NCBI RefSeq assembly: GCF_042477335.2
Contig: NC_091245.1
Coordinates: 33,304,501-33,368,500, forward strand
Length of the DNA stretch: 64,000 nt
Source of the DNA: Ovis canadensis
Taxonomy: Eukaryota; Chordata; Mammalia; Artiodactyla; Bovidae
Direction of reading: 5' to 3'
The notes under the pieces are model-generated. The model saw only the letters and a program-made list of their open reading frames with translations. It made no database searches and had not been told where the DNA came from. Position 1 is the stretch's first letter, and every line of letters begins with the position of its first letter. The position numbers and the translations under genes are program-made. Of the stretch, positions 1 to 9,644 are shown piece after piece.

Positions 1-1824
1 AATCCTTGAGGAAATGCTGGCAAAAACCCCTACTTGAGAATGATGCTTTAAAAAATTACTATCAGATTCCATGTCCTTCTGATTTCCATCATACAAAAGA
101 AGATTGAGTTTGGAAAGCAAACCATGGAGGTTTCCAAATAAAGCCTCAGTAGACAGATACTGATAGAGTACTATAACCATGCTAGGTGAGCTGGACACAG
201 TTCCCAGCTCAACCACACGGCCTGGGGTAAAAGAGACTTGTCATCATCGTGGGAGGTGCTTTGACTGAAGGATGAATGGGAAAACAGAGGGGACAAAGGA
301 AGCTGTATCAGACACAGCATCTTTGTTCATGGGAGATGTTTAAAAAAGCTTGGAGAATGAGTGATGCACTCTTAAGCTGAAGTTTGAAGGACATCACAAA
401 AGGGGAAAGCATACTTCTCCATATATCATGTACATCGTTTTGATCTGTGAACTTCCAATTAAACTCCAAATGGAACACTTGCTCTGCTAATCAACCTTCC
501 CCACAAAATTTCGAAACGTCAGCCCACCCTGCCCCTAGGTTTTCTTGACACTCAAGTCAATCTTCAACCCCGACCCCTATTTTATTTTTATGGAAGCATT
601 TTCCCAACACGAAATACCAACATATTTGCCACAAGATATTATGGGGGGCAAAGGTGTAATTCAATTATGTGACTTAATCAATTCAAATGGCTGATGTACA
701 AGGATCTCAGGATGCCATCCAGCTTTCAACTCAAAGCGAATAATTGTTCCATAATTTCTTAATTCTCCCGCAAGACAGTTTAAATTAAAGGATGTCAATT
801 TGCAAAGCCAGACTGCATTGTATTCTTAAATTGGGCCTGAAATAGCCACAAGATGAAGGGTAATAAGGCAGAGAGCAGAGCCCAGGGTGCCTGGTGCTGT
901 GCAAAATTGTTTAATACGGTCAGACCCTTTAATCTTCATATCTACTGATGCAGAAAGCAGCATATTTCTGTCACTTATGATAAGAAACATTACTTTTTAA
1001 ATTCCTTGGTGAGGCCCGCAGATCTTCTAGACAGCCAAGATAGCAAGAATCTCTATTTCTGTGTGTGTGAACATTTCTTTTTTTCCCTTAAATTGGTTTT
1101 ATTCTAATCCATTTAGTCTCCAGTCTGAGTCAGAGACAAGTAACCCTGAATGGAACCACACAGGAGGAGAACAAAGGCTTTTGCCTTCCAGTCCTCAGAT
1201 TGGACTGGCTATCGGCTCCTTGAATAAGTCAGCGATTAAACAAATAAATGGACCTGAGGGCATTCACTAGAGGAGAGTCACTCAGTTCCAGAAAGGAAGA
1301 GAATTGGAACAACATCTAAGAGAAACAAAATCCTGCTCCAAAATGAAGGGTGCAGTGCAGGGAGGGGATACTTTAAACTATTTTCCTGGAAGAGTCAAGT
1401 ATTTTACTCACGCGTGTCCTAGGAAAAGGCTGGGCCAATGCGTCCAGGCAGGGTCAGGGTGCTGCTAGGGAAATGTAGACCCCAGAATCTGGATGGAAGA
1501 AATTGGATGCTGTTTTCCCAAGATTGCCAGAGCCACGAATCAGGAATTGTCATGGAGGGAAGCCAAGGACATCGCTGTAATGAAAGAAGTATATGTCAAT
1601 TTGGAAAGCAAACCAATGAGGAGGAAGGAGGACAGAGTTTGGAGTTAATGGTCACAGTGGCATTTAAAGTACATGGCTCAGAATGAAGCACCATCTAAAG
1701 TGCACGTGGTACATGTAGGTGGGCCGGGGGCACAGGGGTCCATAGGAACTGTGCTGGGCCCAACAAAAGGGAATTCGTCAGTGTCTCCGTGCCTCATGTT
1801 GTGTCAGACATGACACAAGTGGTC
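1..1824. other. Repeat-poor interval, no gene recognised
   Basis: No SINE, LINE or coding exon could be recognised; the open frames are short and have no family resemblance. The stretch around 655-840 is AT-rich, non-repetitive and has several TTAAT/AATT-type cores. That is the texture often seen in conserved non-coding DNA, but conservation cannot be tested here. Confidence 0.5.
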
Positions 1825-1825
1825 T

Positions 1826-2043
1826 TGTTGTTGTGTTATGTTCACTTGCTCAGTTGTGTCCAACTCTTTGCGGCCCCATGAACTACAGCCCTCCAGGCTT
1901 CTCTGTCCCTGGGATTTTCCAGGCCAGAATACTGGAGTGGGTTGCTATTTCCTTCTCCAGGGCATCTTCCCAACCCAGGGATCAAACCCACATCTCCTGC
2001 ATTAGTAGGTGGATTCTTTACTGCTGAGCCACCTGGGAAGCCC
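1826..2043 (-). mobile_element. Bov-tA SINE
   Basis: Antisense copy. It opens with the complement of the BovB-derived tail (CTCAGTTGTGTCCAACTC) and ends in the complement of the tRNA-derived head (GAGCCACCTGGGAAGCCC). Read in sense, it has a diverged pol III B-box region near 1975-1990. Full length for the family, with no clear target-site duplication. Confidence 0.9.
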
Positions 2044-2149
2044 CCAGATAATGTCGTGGGTACATGGGTACAAACAAAGCATAATGGATTCATCAATCTG
2101 TATGCTAAAAATTTGGACTAGGTTATATGCAGGCTAAAATTCAATAGGT

Positions 2150-2432
2150 ACAAATTCTACATTTCTCACTTGTATGAATCTATCTCTAGGATATTTGCCT
2201 AGAATATTAGGAATTTGTCTCTAGGATAAATGCCTAGAAGTAGAATTATCGGGTAAAAAAAGATGCTTATAAATTTTCATAGACATTGTCAAATTACCAT
2301 CTACAATAACTATGCAGTTATACACTCTCTTTAGCGATGTATGAAATCACAACTTTCTCATGTCCTCCCCGGCAAAGCTGGTCACACTATTTTGCCGGAG
2401 AGACACAAGATATAAGGCGTAATAATTACAAC
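2150..2432 (-). mobile_element. Old L1 (L1M-type) fragment, ORF2 3' region
   Basis: The plus strand resembles the antisense of the L1 ORF2 end (GATAAATGCCTAGAAGTAG, then a stretch like the complement of the 'AATTTGACAATGTCTA' segment). It contains a 22-bp direct repeat (2183-2204 and 2218-2239). The downstream end is interrupted by a Bov-tA at 2437. Confidence 0.6.
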
Positions 2433-2436
2433 AATA

Positions 2437-2655
2437 GGAATTCTCTGGTGGCTCATACAGTAAAGAATTTGTCTGCAGTGCAGGAAACTCAGGTTCTATC
2501 CCTTCGTTGGGAAGATCTCCTGGAGAAGGGAATGACTACCCATTCCACTATTCTTGCCTGGAGAATTCCATGGACAGAGGAGCCTGACAGGCTACAGTCC
2601 ATGCGGTTGCAAAGAGCTGTACAAGACTGAGCTACTAACACTCATTCACTTTCAA
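2437..2655 (+). mobile_element. Bov-tA SINE
   Basis: Sense copy beginning GGAATTCTCTGGTGGCTCA. It runs through the tRNA-like head into the Bov-A tail (GCCTGGAGAATTCCATGG) and ends near the ACTCATTCACTTTC tail. The B box is degraded (GGTTCTATCCC). Confidence 0.9.
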
Positions 2656-2719
2656 GACAATGATAAGGCTACTTTTAATGAATAATTGTAGCATTTTAAG
2701 CCCAGTTTTAGTCTTTATA

Positions 2720-2875
2720 TGGAATAATCCATTTATTTGTAGTAGTAACCCACAGACATAGGAACTATTACTATTGTCATTAAATAGATAAGGAAACAAA
2801 CTTAGGGAGCATAAGCATCTTGTTCCTGACCACAGCTATGAAGGGTGGAACTGGGGTTCTAGCCCTGGTACCTGG
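2720..2875 (-). mobile_element. MIR SINE, diverged
   Basis: Shows the antisense MIR core: an 'ACTATTACTATTGTCATT' segment, then 'AGGAAACAAACTTAGGGAGC', then the complement of the tRNA-like head ending in 'GGGGTTCTAGCCCTGG'. Heavily diverged, as expected for this old mammalian family. Confidence 0.65.
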
Positions 2876-3189
2876 CATTTCTTCAATACCAAAAATATTA
2901 GCTCTTATTCTAGGAGGTGGGATATTATCTATGGTACTTATTGTAATAGGTACACACAGATAGGAAGCCAGAGGGAGGGTGTGTGTCTAGGGAATCAGGG
3001 AGACCAATTCTTTCCATCTCAATAGAAGGAAAATATTGGGCTATAGTGGTTGATAAGCAAAACTCTAAGAACAACACAATACATTTTTCTTACTTTTTTC
3101 TGCTGCTTTTTTCACTAGAAAAATTATTCTTCCAATGTTCAGGATATATAGAAAGGTCAGAGCTACAAAAATGAAAGAATGGTGTGGTC

Positions 3190-3410
3190 AAAGAAGCATG
3201 GTGCTGAAAGTAACATAGATCTGGGTTCAAGTTCAAGTTTTACTACTTTTTAGATGGATGATGGTAAAGCAAATTTTTATATAACTTGCTTCTCTGAACT
3301 TCATTTTCTTCAAATGAAACCATTGAATCTATAATCCCAGGAAAATGTGTATGATGATGAAATAATGTAAAAGATAAACAGTGCCAAACAATTGATAAAT
3401 ATCACTAGTT
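3190..3410 (+). mobile_element. MIR SINE, diverged
   Basis: Sense orientation: 'GATCTGGGTTCAAGTTC' head, then the 'CTCTGAACTTCATTTTCTTC' core, then a degraded tail to about 3410. The assignment rests on the order of these blocks. Confidence 0.55.
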
Positions 3411-3411
3411 A

Positions 3412-3674
3412 TAAGCAATTTCTAACTACCTGTTTAATTGTATTCTTCCTGTTTCTCTTTAAAGATCTGCTCTCATCAAATTGGTTTATTCACTTTTCTC
3501 AAGCATGATGGAATTTTCCAGTCTGCTTGCATTTCTGCATTCTGTTACTGAAATACATCCTTGTCCCCAAGTCCTATCCATAGGAATTCTACCATGAAGC
3601 CATTCAGGTGTGTATCAAATGCTACCAACTCAAGAGTGTCTCTTGAATAATAACCCCTGCAATATACTACCCCT
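3412..3674. other. Unclassified interval
   Basis: AT-rich stretch between a MIR and a BovB with no confident family. The part near 3560-3610 has a faint L2-like texture, not strong enough to call. Confidence 0.3.
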
Positions 3675-3682
3675 AAGGAGTT

Positions 3683-4892
3683 CAGTAATACGTGAACATG
3701 AACTTCCAGATGTTCAAGGTGGTTTTAGAAAAGGCAAAGGAACCAAAGATCAAATTGCCAACATCTGCTGGGTCACCGAAAAAGCAAGAGAGTTCCAGAA
3801 AAACATCTATTTCTGCTTTATTGACTATGCCAAAGCCTTTGACTGTGTGGATCACAATCAACTGTGGAAAATTCTGAAAGAGATGGGAATACCAGAGCAA
3901 CTGATCTGCCTCTTGAGAAACCTGTATGTAGGTTAGGAAGCAACAGTTAGAACTGGATATGGAACAGCAGACTGGTTCCAAATAGGAAAAGGAGTGTGTC
4001 AAGGCTGTATATTATCACCCTGCTTATTTAACTTCTATGCGGAGTACATCATGAGAAATGCTGGGCTGGAAGAAGCACAAGCTGGAATCAAGATTGCTGG
4101 GAGAAATATCCGTAACCTCAGATATGCAGATGACACCACCCTTAAGGCAGAAAGTGAAGAGGAACTAAAAAGCCTCTTGATGAAAGTGAAAGAGGAGAGT
4201 GAAAAAGTTGGCTTAAAGCTCAACATTCAGAAAACGAAGATCATGGCATCCGGTTCCATCACTTCATGGGAAATAGATGGAGAAACAGTGGAAAGAGTGT
4301 CAAACTTTATTTTGGGGGGCTCCAAAATCACTGCAGATGGTGACTGCGGCCATGAAATTAAAAGATGTTTACTCCTTGGAAGAAAAGTTATGACCAACCT
4401 AGGCAGTATATTCAAAAGCAGAGACATTACTTTGCCAACAAAGGTCTGTCTCATCAAGGCTATGATTTTTCCAGTGGTCATGTATGGATGTGAGAGTTGG
4501 ACTGTGAAGAAGGCTGAGCACTGAAGACTTGATGGTTTTGAACTGTGGTGTTGGAGAAGACTCCCGAGAGTCCCTTGGACTGCAAGGAGATCCCCCAGTC
4601 CATTCTGAAGGAGATCAGCCCTGGGATTTCTTTGGAGGTAATGATGCTAAAGATGAAGCTCCAGTACTTTGGCCACCTCATGCTATGAGTTGACTCATTG
4701 GAAAAGACTCTGATGCTGGGAGGGATTGAGGGCAGGAGGAGAAGGGGACGACTGAGGATGCGATGGCTGGATGGCATCATGGACTCGATGGACATGAGTC
4801 TGAGTGAACTCCGGGAGATGGTGATGGACAGGGAGGCCTGGCGTGGGGTGATTCATGGGATCGCAAAGAGTCAGACACGACTGAGCAACTGA
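3683..4892 (+). pseudogene. BovB reverse transcriptase remnant (broken)
   Basis: Encodes the central and C-terminal part of the BovB RT. Motif A reads FIDYAKAFD (3817-3843) and catalytic motif C reads YADD (4123-4134). The frame is interrupted by TAG at 3934-3936, where related copies have a Gln codon. It is interrupted again by TGA at 4522-4524, where related copies have Arg (CGA to TGA, CpG decay). It then shifts frame near 4588, where a few bases are missing relative to the other copies. The distal part ([15 protein letters not shown]) reads in another frame to 4892. The copy is 5' truncated and lacks any endonuclease region, so it is a dead copy. Confidence 0.88.
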
Positions 4893-4906
4893 ACTGAACT
4901 GAACTG
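3683..4906 (+). mobile_element. BovB LINE (RTE clade), 5' truncated
   Basis: Begins inside the reverse-transcriptase region and runs to the typical BovB 3' end, a short (CTGAA)n run near 4888-4906. It is flanked by an 8-bp perfect target-site duplication, AAGGAGTT (3675-3682 and 4907-4914), so it is a single target-primed insertion. BovB is an RTE-type LINE widely thought to have reached ruminants by horizontal transfer; that is family knowledge, not visible here. Confidence 0.93.
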
Positions 4907-4984
4907 AAGGAGTTTAATTCCTAAGTACTATCGAATTCCTGTTTACTGAGCTCCATGACTTTTAGGAAATTAGGCATCATAATA

Positions 4985-5150
4985 CCAGTTTAAAAATGCT
5001 ATGCTATGTATCAGGTACTGTTCTAAACACTTTCTATATCTCACTTAATCCTCTCCACAGGTGATAGGTACTGTTATTATTTCCCCTTAGTCCTGAATCC
5101 CAATCACTATTAAGTGTCTTATCAGCACAGCTGGACTGAAGGCTCTAAAG
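4985..5150 (-). mobile_element. MIR SINE
   Basis: Antisense MIR core: 'GTACTGTTCTAAACACTTT', 'TCACTTAATCCTCTCCACA', 'GGTACTGTTATTATTTCCCC', then the eroded complement of the head. Confidence 0.75.
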
Positions 5151-5164
5151 GACACAGTCCATGA

Positions 5165-5405
5165 GCATAAAACTTGTAGACTTTGGAGTCAAAGAATATC
5201 AGCTCCAGTCTAGGTACTGATCCTACCAGCTATGTGATATTTAGCAAATTACCAAATCTCTCCAGGCCCTGATTTGGATTTGTAAGGGGATGCTGATAAT
5301 ACCAACTTCAAAGAGTCATTATGAGGTTTGAGTTTGCAGATGCAAGAATTTCAAACAGTGTGTGGCATGTGCTGAGCACTTAAATATTGGCTCCTATTAT
5401 CACTA
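5165..5405 (+). mobile_element. MIR SINE, near full length
   Basis: Sense MIR from 'AGACTTTGGAGTCAAAG' through 'CTATGTGATATTTAGCAA' and 'AGAGTCATTATGAGG' to the 'TGCTGAGCACTTAAATATTGG' tail (5370-5390). It lies back to back with the antisense MIR just upstream. Confidence 0.75.
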
Positions 5406-5439
5406 TTTAAATAGCATGTAGTTGGTTTCCAACAAAAGG

Positions 5440-5805
5440 TTCCTGTCCATCACACCTTCGAATTCAATCGCTATTCCCTCTGCCTGTGCTGTCTTTCCCC
5501 ACCCTCACCATCATTGCACTGAAGAACTCAAGGCCCATGTCTCTGGGATCTTGCTCTAGCACCTTCTGCTCTGTAAAGCCTTCTTTAATGGTCCCCTCTG
5601 CAGAGAGAGAGAGCTCCCTCCATAACCATATTCCGGCTCATCTGCACCACTCACCATTCTGTGGTACAATTCCTTGTTATCAGTCCTGTTCAGAACTATG
5701 AGCTCCCAGAAGATGGGGACGATGCCTTAGTTATTTTTAATCCCTAATACTTAGCACACTACCTGCATAACTACCTGCTCTCTAAGTGTCTATTAAATGA
5801 AGAAA
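5440..5805 (+). mobile_element. L2 LINE 3' end
   Basis: Pyrimidine-rich L2 3' region followed by the typical terminal block 'TGAGCTCCCAGAAGATGG', 'CTAATACTTAGCACACTACC' and 'GTCTATTAAATGAAG'. No coding potential. Confidence 0.6.
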
Positions 5806-5834
5806 TAGATTTTTAAAATATTTTAAAAGTATTT

Positions 5835-6125
5835 ACAAAACACAAATATACTCACATAGAAAACAAACTTGTGATTACCAAAGGGGAAGACGGGTACAAA
5901 TTAGGAGTTTGGGATTAAAATATATATACTAGTATACATAAACGAGATGACCAACCTACTGTATAGCACAGGCAACTATACTCAGTACCTTCTAATAACC
6001 TATAATGGAATAGAATCTAAAAAAACATATATATGTATAATTGAATTGCTTTGCTGTGTACTTGAAACTAACACAATATTCTAAATCAACTATATCTCAA
6101 TAAAAATTAAAAAAAAATTAATTCA
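5835..6125 (+). mobile_element. Artiodactyl L1 3' UTR fragment
   Basis: Shows the artiodactyl L1 terminal block: 'ACTTGTGATTACCAAAGGGG', 'CTACTGTATAGCACAGG', 'TGTACTTGAAACTAACAC' and 'TAAATCAACTATATCTCAAT', ending in AATAAAAATTAAAAAAAAATT. The same block recurs at 41268-41685 and 43375-43570. Confidence 0.8.
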
Positions 6126-8071
6126 AAAAAGTTAAAAAATATTTTAAGACAAACAAACAAACCTGAACGATAAGCAAGGGAAAGTTACCAATTTTTAGCT
6201 CACTACTATATAATGAGCGAAAAGCCACTCAATCTCCCTATCAAAGCATAGGACAGAAACTGCTAAAATTAGATGTTCTATTAAAATAGATGAGGAAATT
6301 CTGTAAGGGACCCATTGCATCCGTATCTGCCACATCTTTGCTCACCACACTGCAAAGCTATTGATGTTTTAGTGACAGACACGGCAAAATGACAGATTCA
6401 CCAGCAATTTATAAACTCAAGACATTAACAGACACACTGGCTGCTCAGATATAAGTAGAGCATTACGGAAGGAAAATAATAATTAACTCATAAGGAAAGG
6501 GGCAAGTAAACATTCTATTAAAATGGAAAAAAAAATCCCAAATGAATATAATCTCTTTCCATTACATTATGAGCATTAAAATTAATGGTGTTGGTTTTTC
6601 TGTGGTTTGGATCGTCATTGTATTTAACAAGCTGAAGTTAACTTCACAGTGAAAAAAAAATAAATTAAATGTGCTGGTGTCTCAGGAAACTTCATTTTCT
6701 GAGTGAATAGCCAAGTTGATGCACATCACCAGAATGGCTGACAATCAGTTTTCCATACTGGTGTGTTCTAAATGGGAAAGGAAACCAACTCTTCATTTAA
6801 ATTATATTGCAAATCACTTCTTGCCTGCTGAATGGCAGTCAGCTGCAGTAGGTGGCTTTCACGTAGGGCCCCAAATACAACATTGGCTGATTAATGCTAA
6901 TTTCAAATGTTTTCTTTGGGAGCGGGAGAGAGGTGGATGCTATCTTAGTGCATGTGATGCTGAGGAAATTTTATGGTGAGTGACTGACTCAAAAGCCAAC
7001 AGCATATTTGCCATCAGATAAAAATGCACATTCACAAACATACCAAGACAAGTCAATTATTCCCTGATTCACTATTCCCTGGGTCCCTTTGTGCAAAGAA
7101 AACTATTTATACTCCCCATCAGATGGAAACACAGAATCATGGTAAACAAGCCCCCAATTCCACTATTCTATATTATATTTCCCAGGGCACCTTCCATTGT
7201 GGAAGCCATTAGTTTTGGTCTTTTTGTTACCGATTTATCAAAACAGACATTTTGCTAGCGAGCTCAGTTTTACTCCCAAATGCAAAATAGTTAGGAGACA
7301 CAATTTTCAGCCAACTGAAAGAAAAAAGCAAAACATGCTTTGTAATCTTTTGGTTAAGGTGACTGGAAACTTCTACTTCTCTACCTTGATGACTGGTATG
7401 TTGATAAATACAAAAGTCAGTGCTCAGAAGCTTGCAATTCTCTTCCCCTTCCCCAGTTAACAGTTCAGAGAAACAAACCAACCCATCATGTCCTCTGAAT
7501 TTCTCCCAATAAAATGCACTGGAGTCAGATCATTCAAAATTAAGCAAACTGGTCAGAACCAACATCTGAAAAAAAAAAAATTAACATGAGCCATCATATT
7601 CCACTTGTCAAATCAACAATACTCTTTTAAAAATAATACACAGTGTGGGCAAGGGTTCTGGGGACAGATTCTTGGCACTGGGAGTAACCCTGCTCCCAGG
7701 TCATACACAGCATATGCCCAGCATACTGCTATCATTGACTATCAGGAACCGATCAGGACACGTGGTGCAAGAGATGGTAGCATTTTTTTGCTCAGATGGT
7801 CCTGAGATACGCTGGGACCCGGGACCCTTTGCTGCAGTACTGTAATGCTTGCATGTGGGCAAACCTCTCAAGCAACAAAATACAAAAAAACTATATGGAG
7901 CTAAAAATAACTGTGCATACACAGCTGGAGCAAATTATGGACAAAAGCCATAGAACGACCAAAAAATCCCAACTGCCACTTCTGAAAAGTCAGGAACAAA
8001 AACTGTATCAGGTGCAAAAGCAGAGTAATGAGCATGCCCTCTGCACTCACCACCACCAGTGAAAAAGTGAA
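6126..8071. other. Long repeat-poor interval, candidate conserved non-coding DNA
   Basis: No interspersed repeat, exon or RNA gene recognised over about 1.9 kb, unusual for this window. 6540-7010 has homeodomain-like TAAT cores, 'ATTGGCTGATTAATGCTAAT' (6881-6900) and intact A/T tracts. Open frames of 60-90 codons are present but fit chance in AT-rich DNA and show no domain. Confidence 0.45.
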
Positions 8072-8277
8072 CATGTTTTTGCTCAATCATAAGTGACTCT
8101 TTGTGACCCCATGGACTGTAGCCAACCAGGCTCCCCTGTCCATGGAATTCTCTAGGCAAGAATACTGCAGTGCGTAGCCATTTCCTTCTCCAGCGGATCT
8201 TCTCCACCCAGAGATCGAACCTGGGTTTCCCACATTGCAGGCAGATTCTCTAATGTCTGAGCCACCAGGGAAGCCCT
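8072..8277 (-). mobile_element. Bov-tA SINE (host of a nested Bov-A2)
   Basis: Antisense Bov-tA from the Bov-A tail (GACTCTTTGTGACCCC) to the head (GAGCCACCAGGGAAGCCC). Its 5' end was used as the target for the adjacent Bov-A2: the last bases of the head are duplicated on the far side at 8539-8549. Confidence 0.92.
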
Positions 8278-8538
8278 GCTGCTGGTGCTGCTGCCAAGTC
8301 GCTTCAGTCATGTCTGACTCTGTGTAACCCCATAGACGGCAGCCCACCAGGCTCCGGTTTCCCAGGGATTCTCCAGGCAAGAACACTGGAGTGGGTTGCC
8401 ATTTCCTCGCATGAAAGCGAAAAGTGATAGTGAAGTCGCTCAGTCGTGTCTGACTCCCAGCGACCCCATGGACTGCAGCCTACCAGGCTCCTCCGCCCAT
8501 GGGATTTTCCAGGCAAGAGTACTGGAGTGGGGTGCCAT
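8278..8538 (-). mobile_element. Bov-A2 SINE inserted in Bov-tA
   Basis: Antisense dimer of two Bov-A units. It starts with a short GCT-rich tail complement and has a 'GCATGAAAGCGAAAAGTG' linker between the units near 8409-8426. It is flanked by an 11-bp perfect target-site duplication, AGGGAAGCCCT, at 8267-8277 and 8539-8549. Confidence 0.93.
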
Positions 8539-8554
8539 AGGGAAGCCCTAGAGG

Positions 8555-8788
8555 TGGGAAAAACACCTGAGTCACCCCTCGAGTCCAATCCCTGGACACA
8601 CTCCTACCCTTATACCATGTAAAGAAGAAGCTCGCCACTCCCTTGTCAGGGGGAGAGTGAGCAAGGAACCTGTCCTTTGTTCTTACTTCCCCCCTGCTGC
8701 AGCAGGGGCTCCAGTAAAGCCTTGCCTGAATTTCTAGTATGGCTTCTAGTTTCTATGGATTTGGGAAAGTCAAGAGTCCTGGTCGGTA
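8555..8788 (+). mobile_element. Probable endogenous-retrovirus LTR fragment
   Basis: The order of blocks looks like the 3' part of a ruminant ERV LTR. There is a pyrimidine-rich R region with 'CTGCTGCAGCAGGGGCTCC', a decayed polyadenylation signal (AGTAAA, 8712-8717) followed by 'GCCTTGCCTGAATTTC', and a U5-like end near 8788. No paired LTR or internal genes were seen, so it is a solo or fragmentary LTR. Confidence 0.5.
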
Positions 8789-8854
8789 TCAGCCTGGCAT
8801 GGAAGCTTAGCTCTTGTACTTGCAAATATATTATTCTAGATAAATTCCCCTTTT

Positions 8855-8970
8855 TAAATGAGCCTGAGTTTCCCACGTGCAGGGCTGTTGTGAGGATTTG
8901 AGGTAAACACTGTGCCGTGCAGCACCTTTCATAAAGTAGGTGCTCCATCCATGAGAGCTATGATTACAAC
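8855..8970 (+). mobile_element. MIR SINE 3' half
   Basis: Sense MIR distal block: 'GAGTTTCCCACGTGCAGGG', 'TTGTGAGGATTTGAGG', 'CATAAAGTAGGTGCTCC'. The head is lost. Confidence 0.65.
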
Positions 8971-9480
8971 AGCCTTTAAACAAAGAGTCTTTCTTCATTT
9001 ATGAGTGTTTCTCACCATACTACCGGGATCATCATCAAGTACTTGAGATATCAGGATCCACACCACTAATGGACTAATTTATAGATGTGTAAATAGCCAG
9101 TGTGCCCCGAAACCACATTTTCTGTTGTGTGTAAGTCAATGTATTTCAATAGCTGAGAGCTAATTTCCACATGGGTCTTTGACCTTTAAAATTACTGAAT
9201 GCCTTGCTCTCAAGTGACAGGATCTTTTCTGTACCTGACACTGATTTGCAAAATTAGATGTCCGGAAGGCTAAAACATAATTTTTTTTATGAACAAGACA
9301 ACAGTGTAACAAGCTTGGGACTATCTCATTAAAACCTGACTATAGCAAAGTCTTCATGACCATTAAAGGACCAGGCTTCCGCTGTGGCAGGATCTTTGGG
9401 CAGGGGAGTCACTGACAGGCTTCTGTGAGAAGGTTCTAAAGCCCCTGTGAGTGCATGAGGCATTCTACTTATTGAGTGAA

Positions 9481-9640
9481 GCAGTGGTTCCCAAACTGCA
9501 TATTAAGAGTCACCTCGGGAACTTCACAAATTACTGACCATCAGGCTCCACCTGACCTACTGAATCATAGCCTCTAGAGGTGGGGCCTGCACATTAGGAA
9601 AATTTTGCAAGTGTTCCAGATTATTGCAATGGGGAGCCCA
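9481..9640 (+). mobile_element. MER5A-type hAT DNA transposon remnant
   Basis: Begins 'GCAGTGGTTCCCAAACTGC' and contains 'GAGTCACCTCGGGAACTTC', 'CTGACCTACTGAATCA' and 'GAGGTGGGGCCTGCACATT', the MER5A order. Non-autonomous; no transposase. Confidence 0.75.
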
Positions 9641-9644
9641 GGTT

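Noticed and set aside
3610..4524. BovB reverse transcriptase as a functional gene
   Set aside because: In-frame TAG and TGA, a frameshift and a missing 5' half make it a dead fragment.
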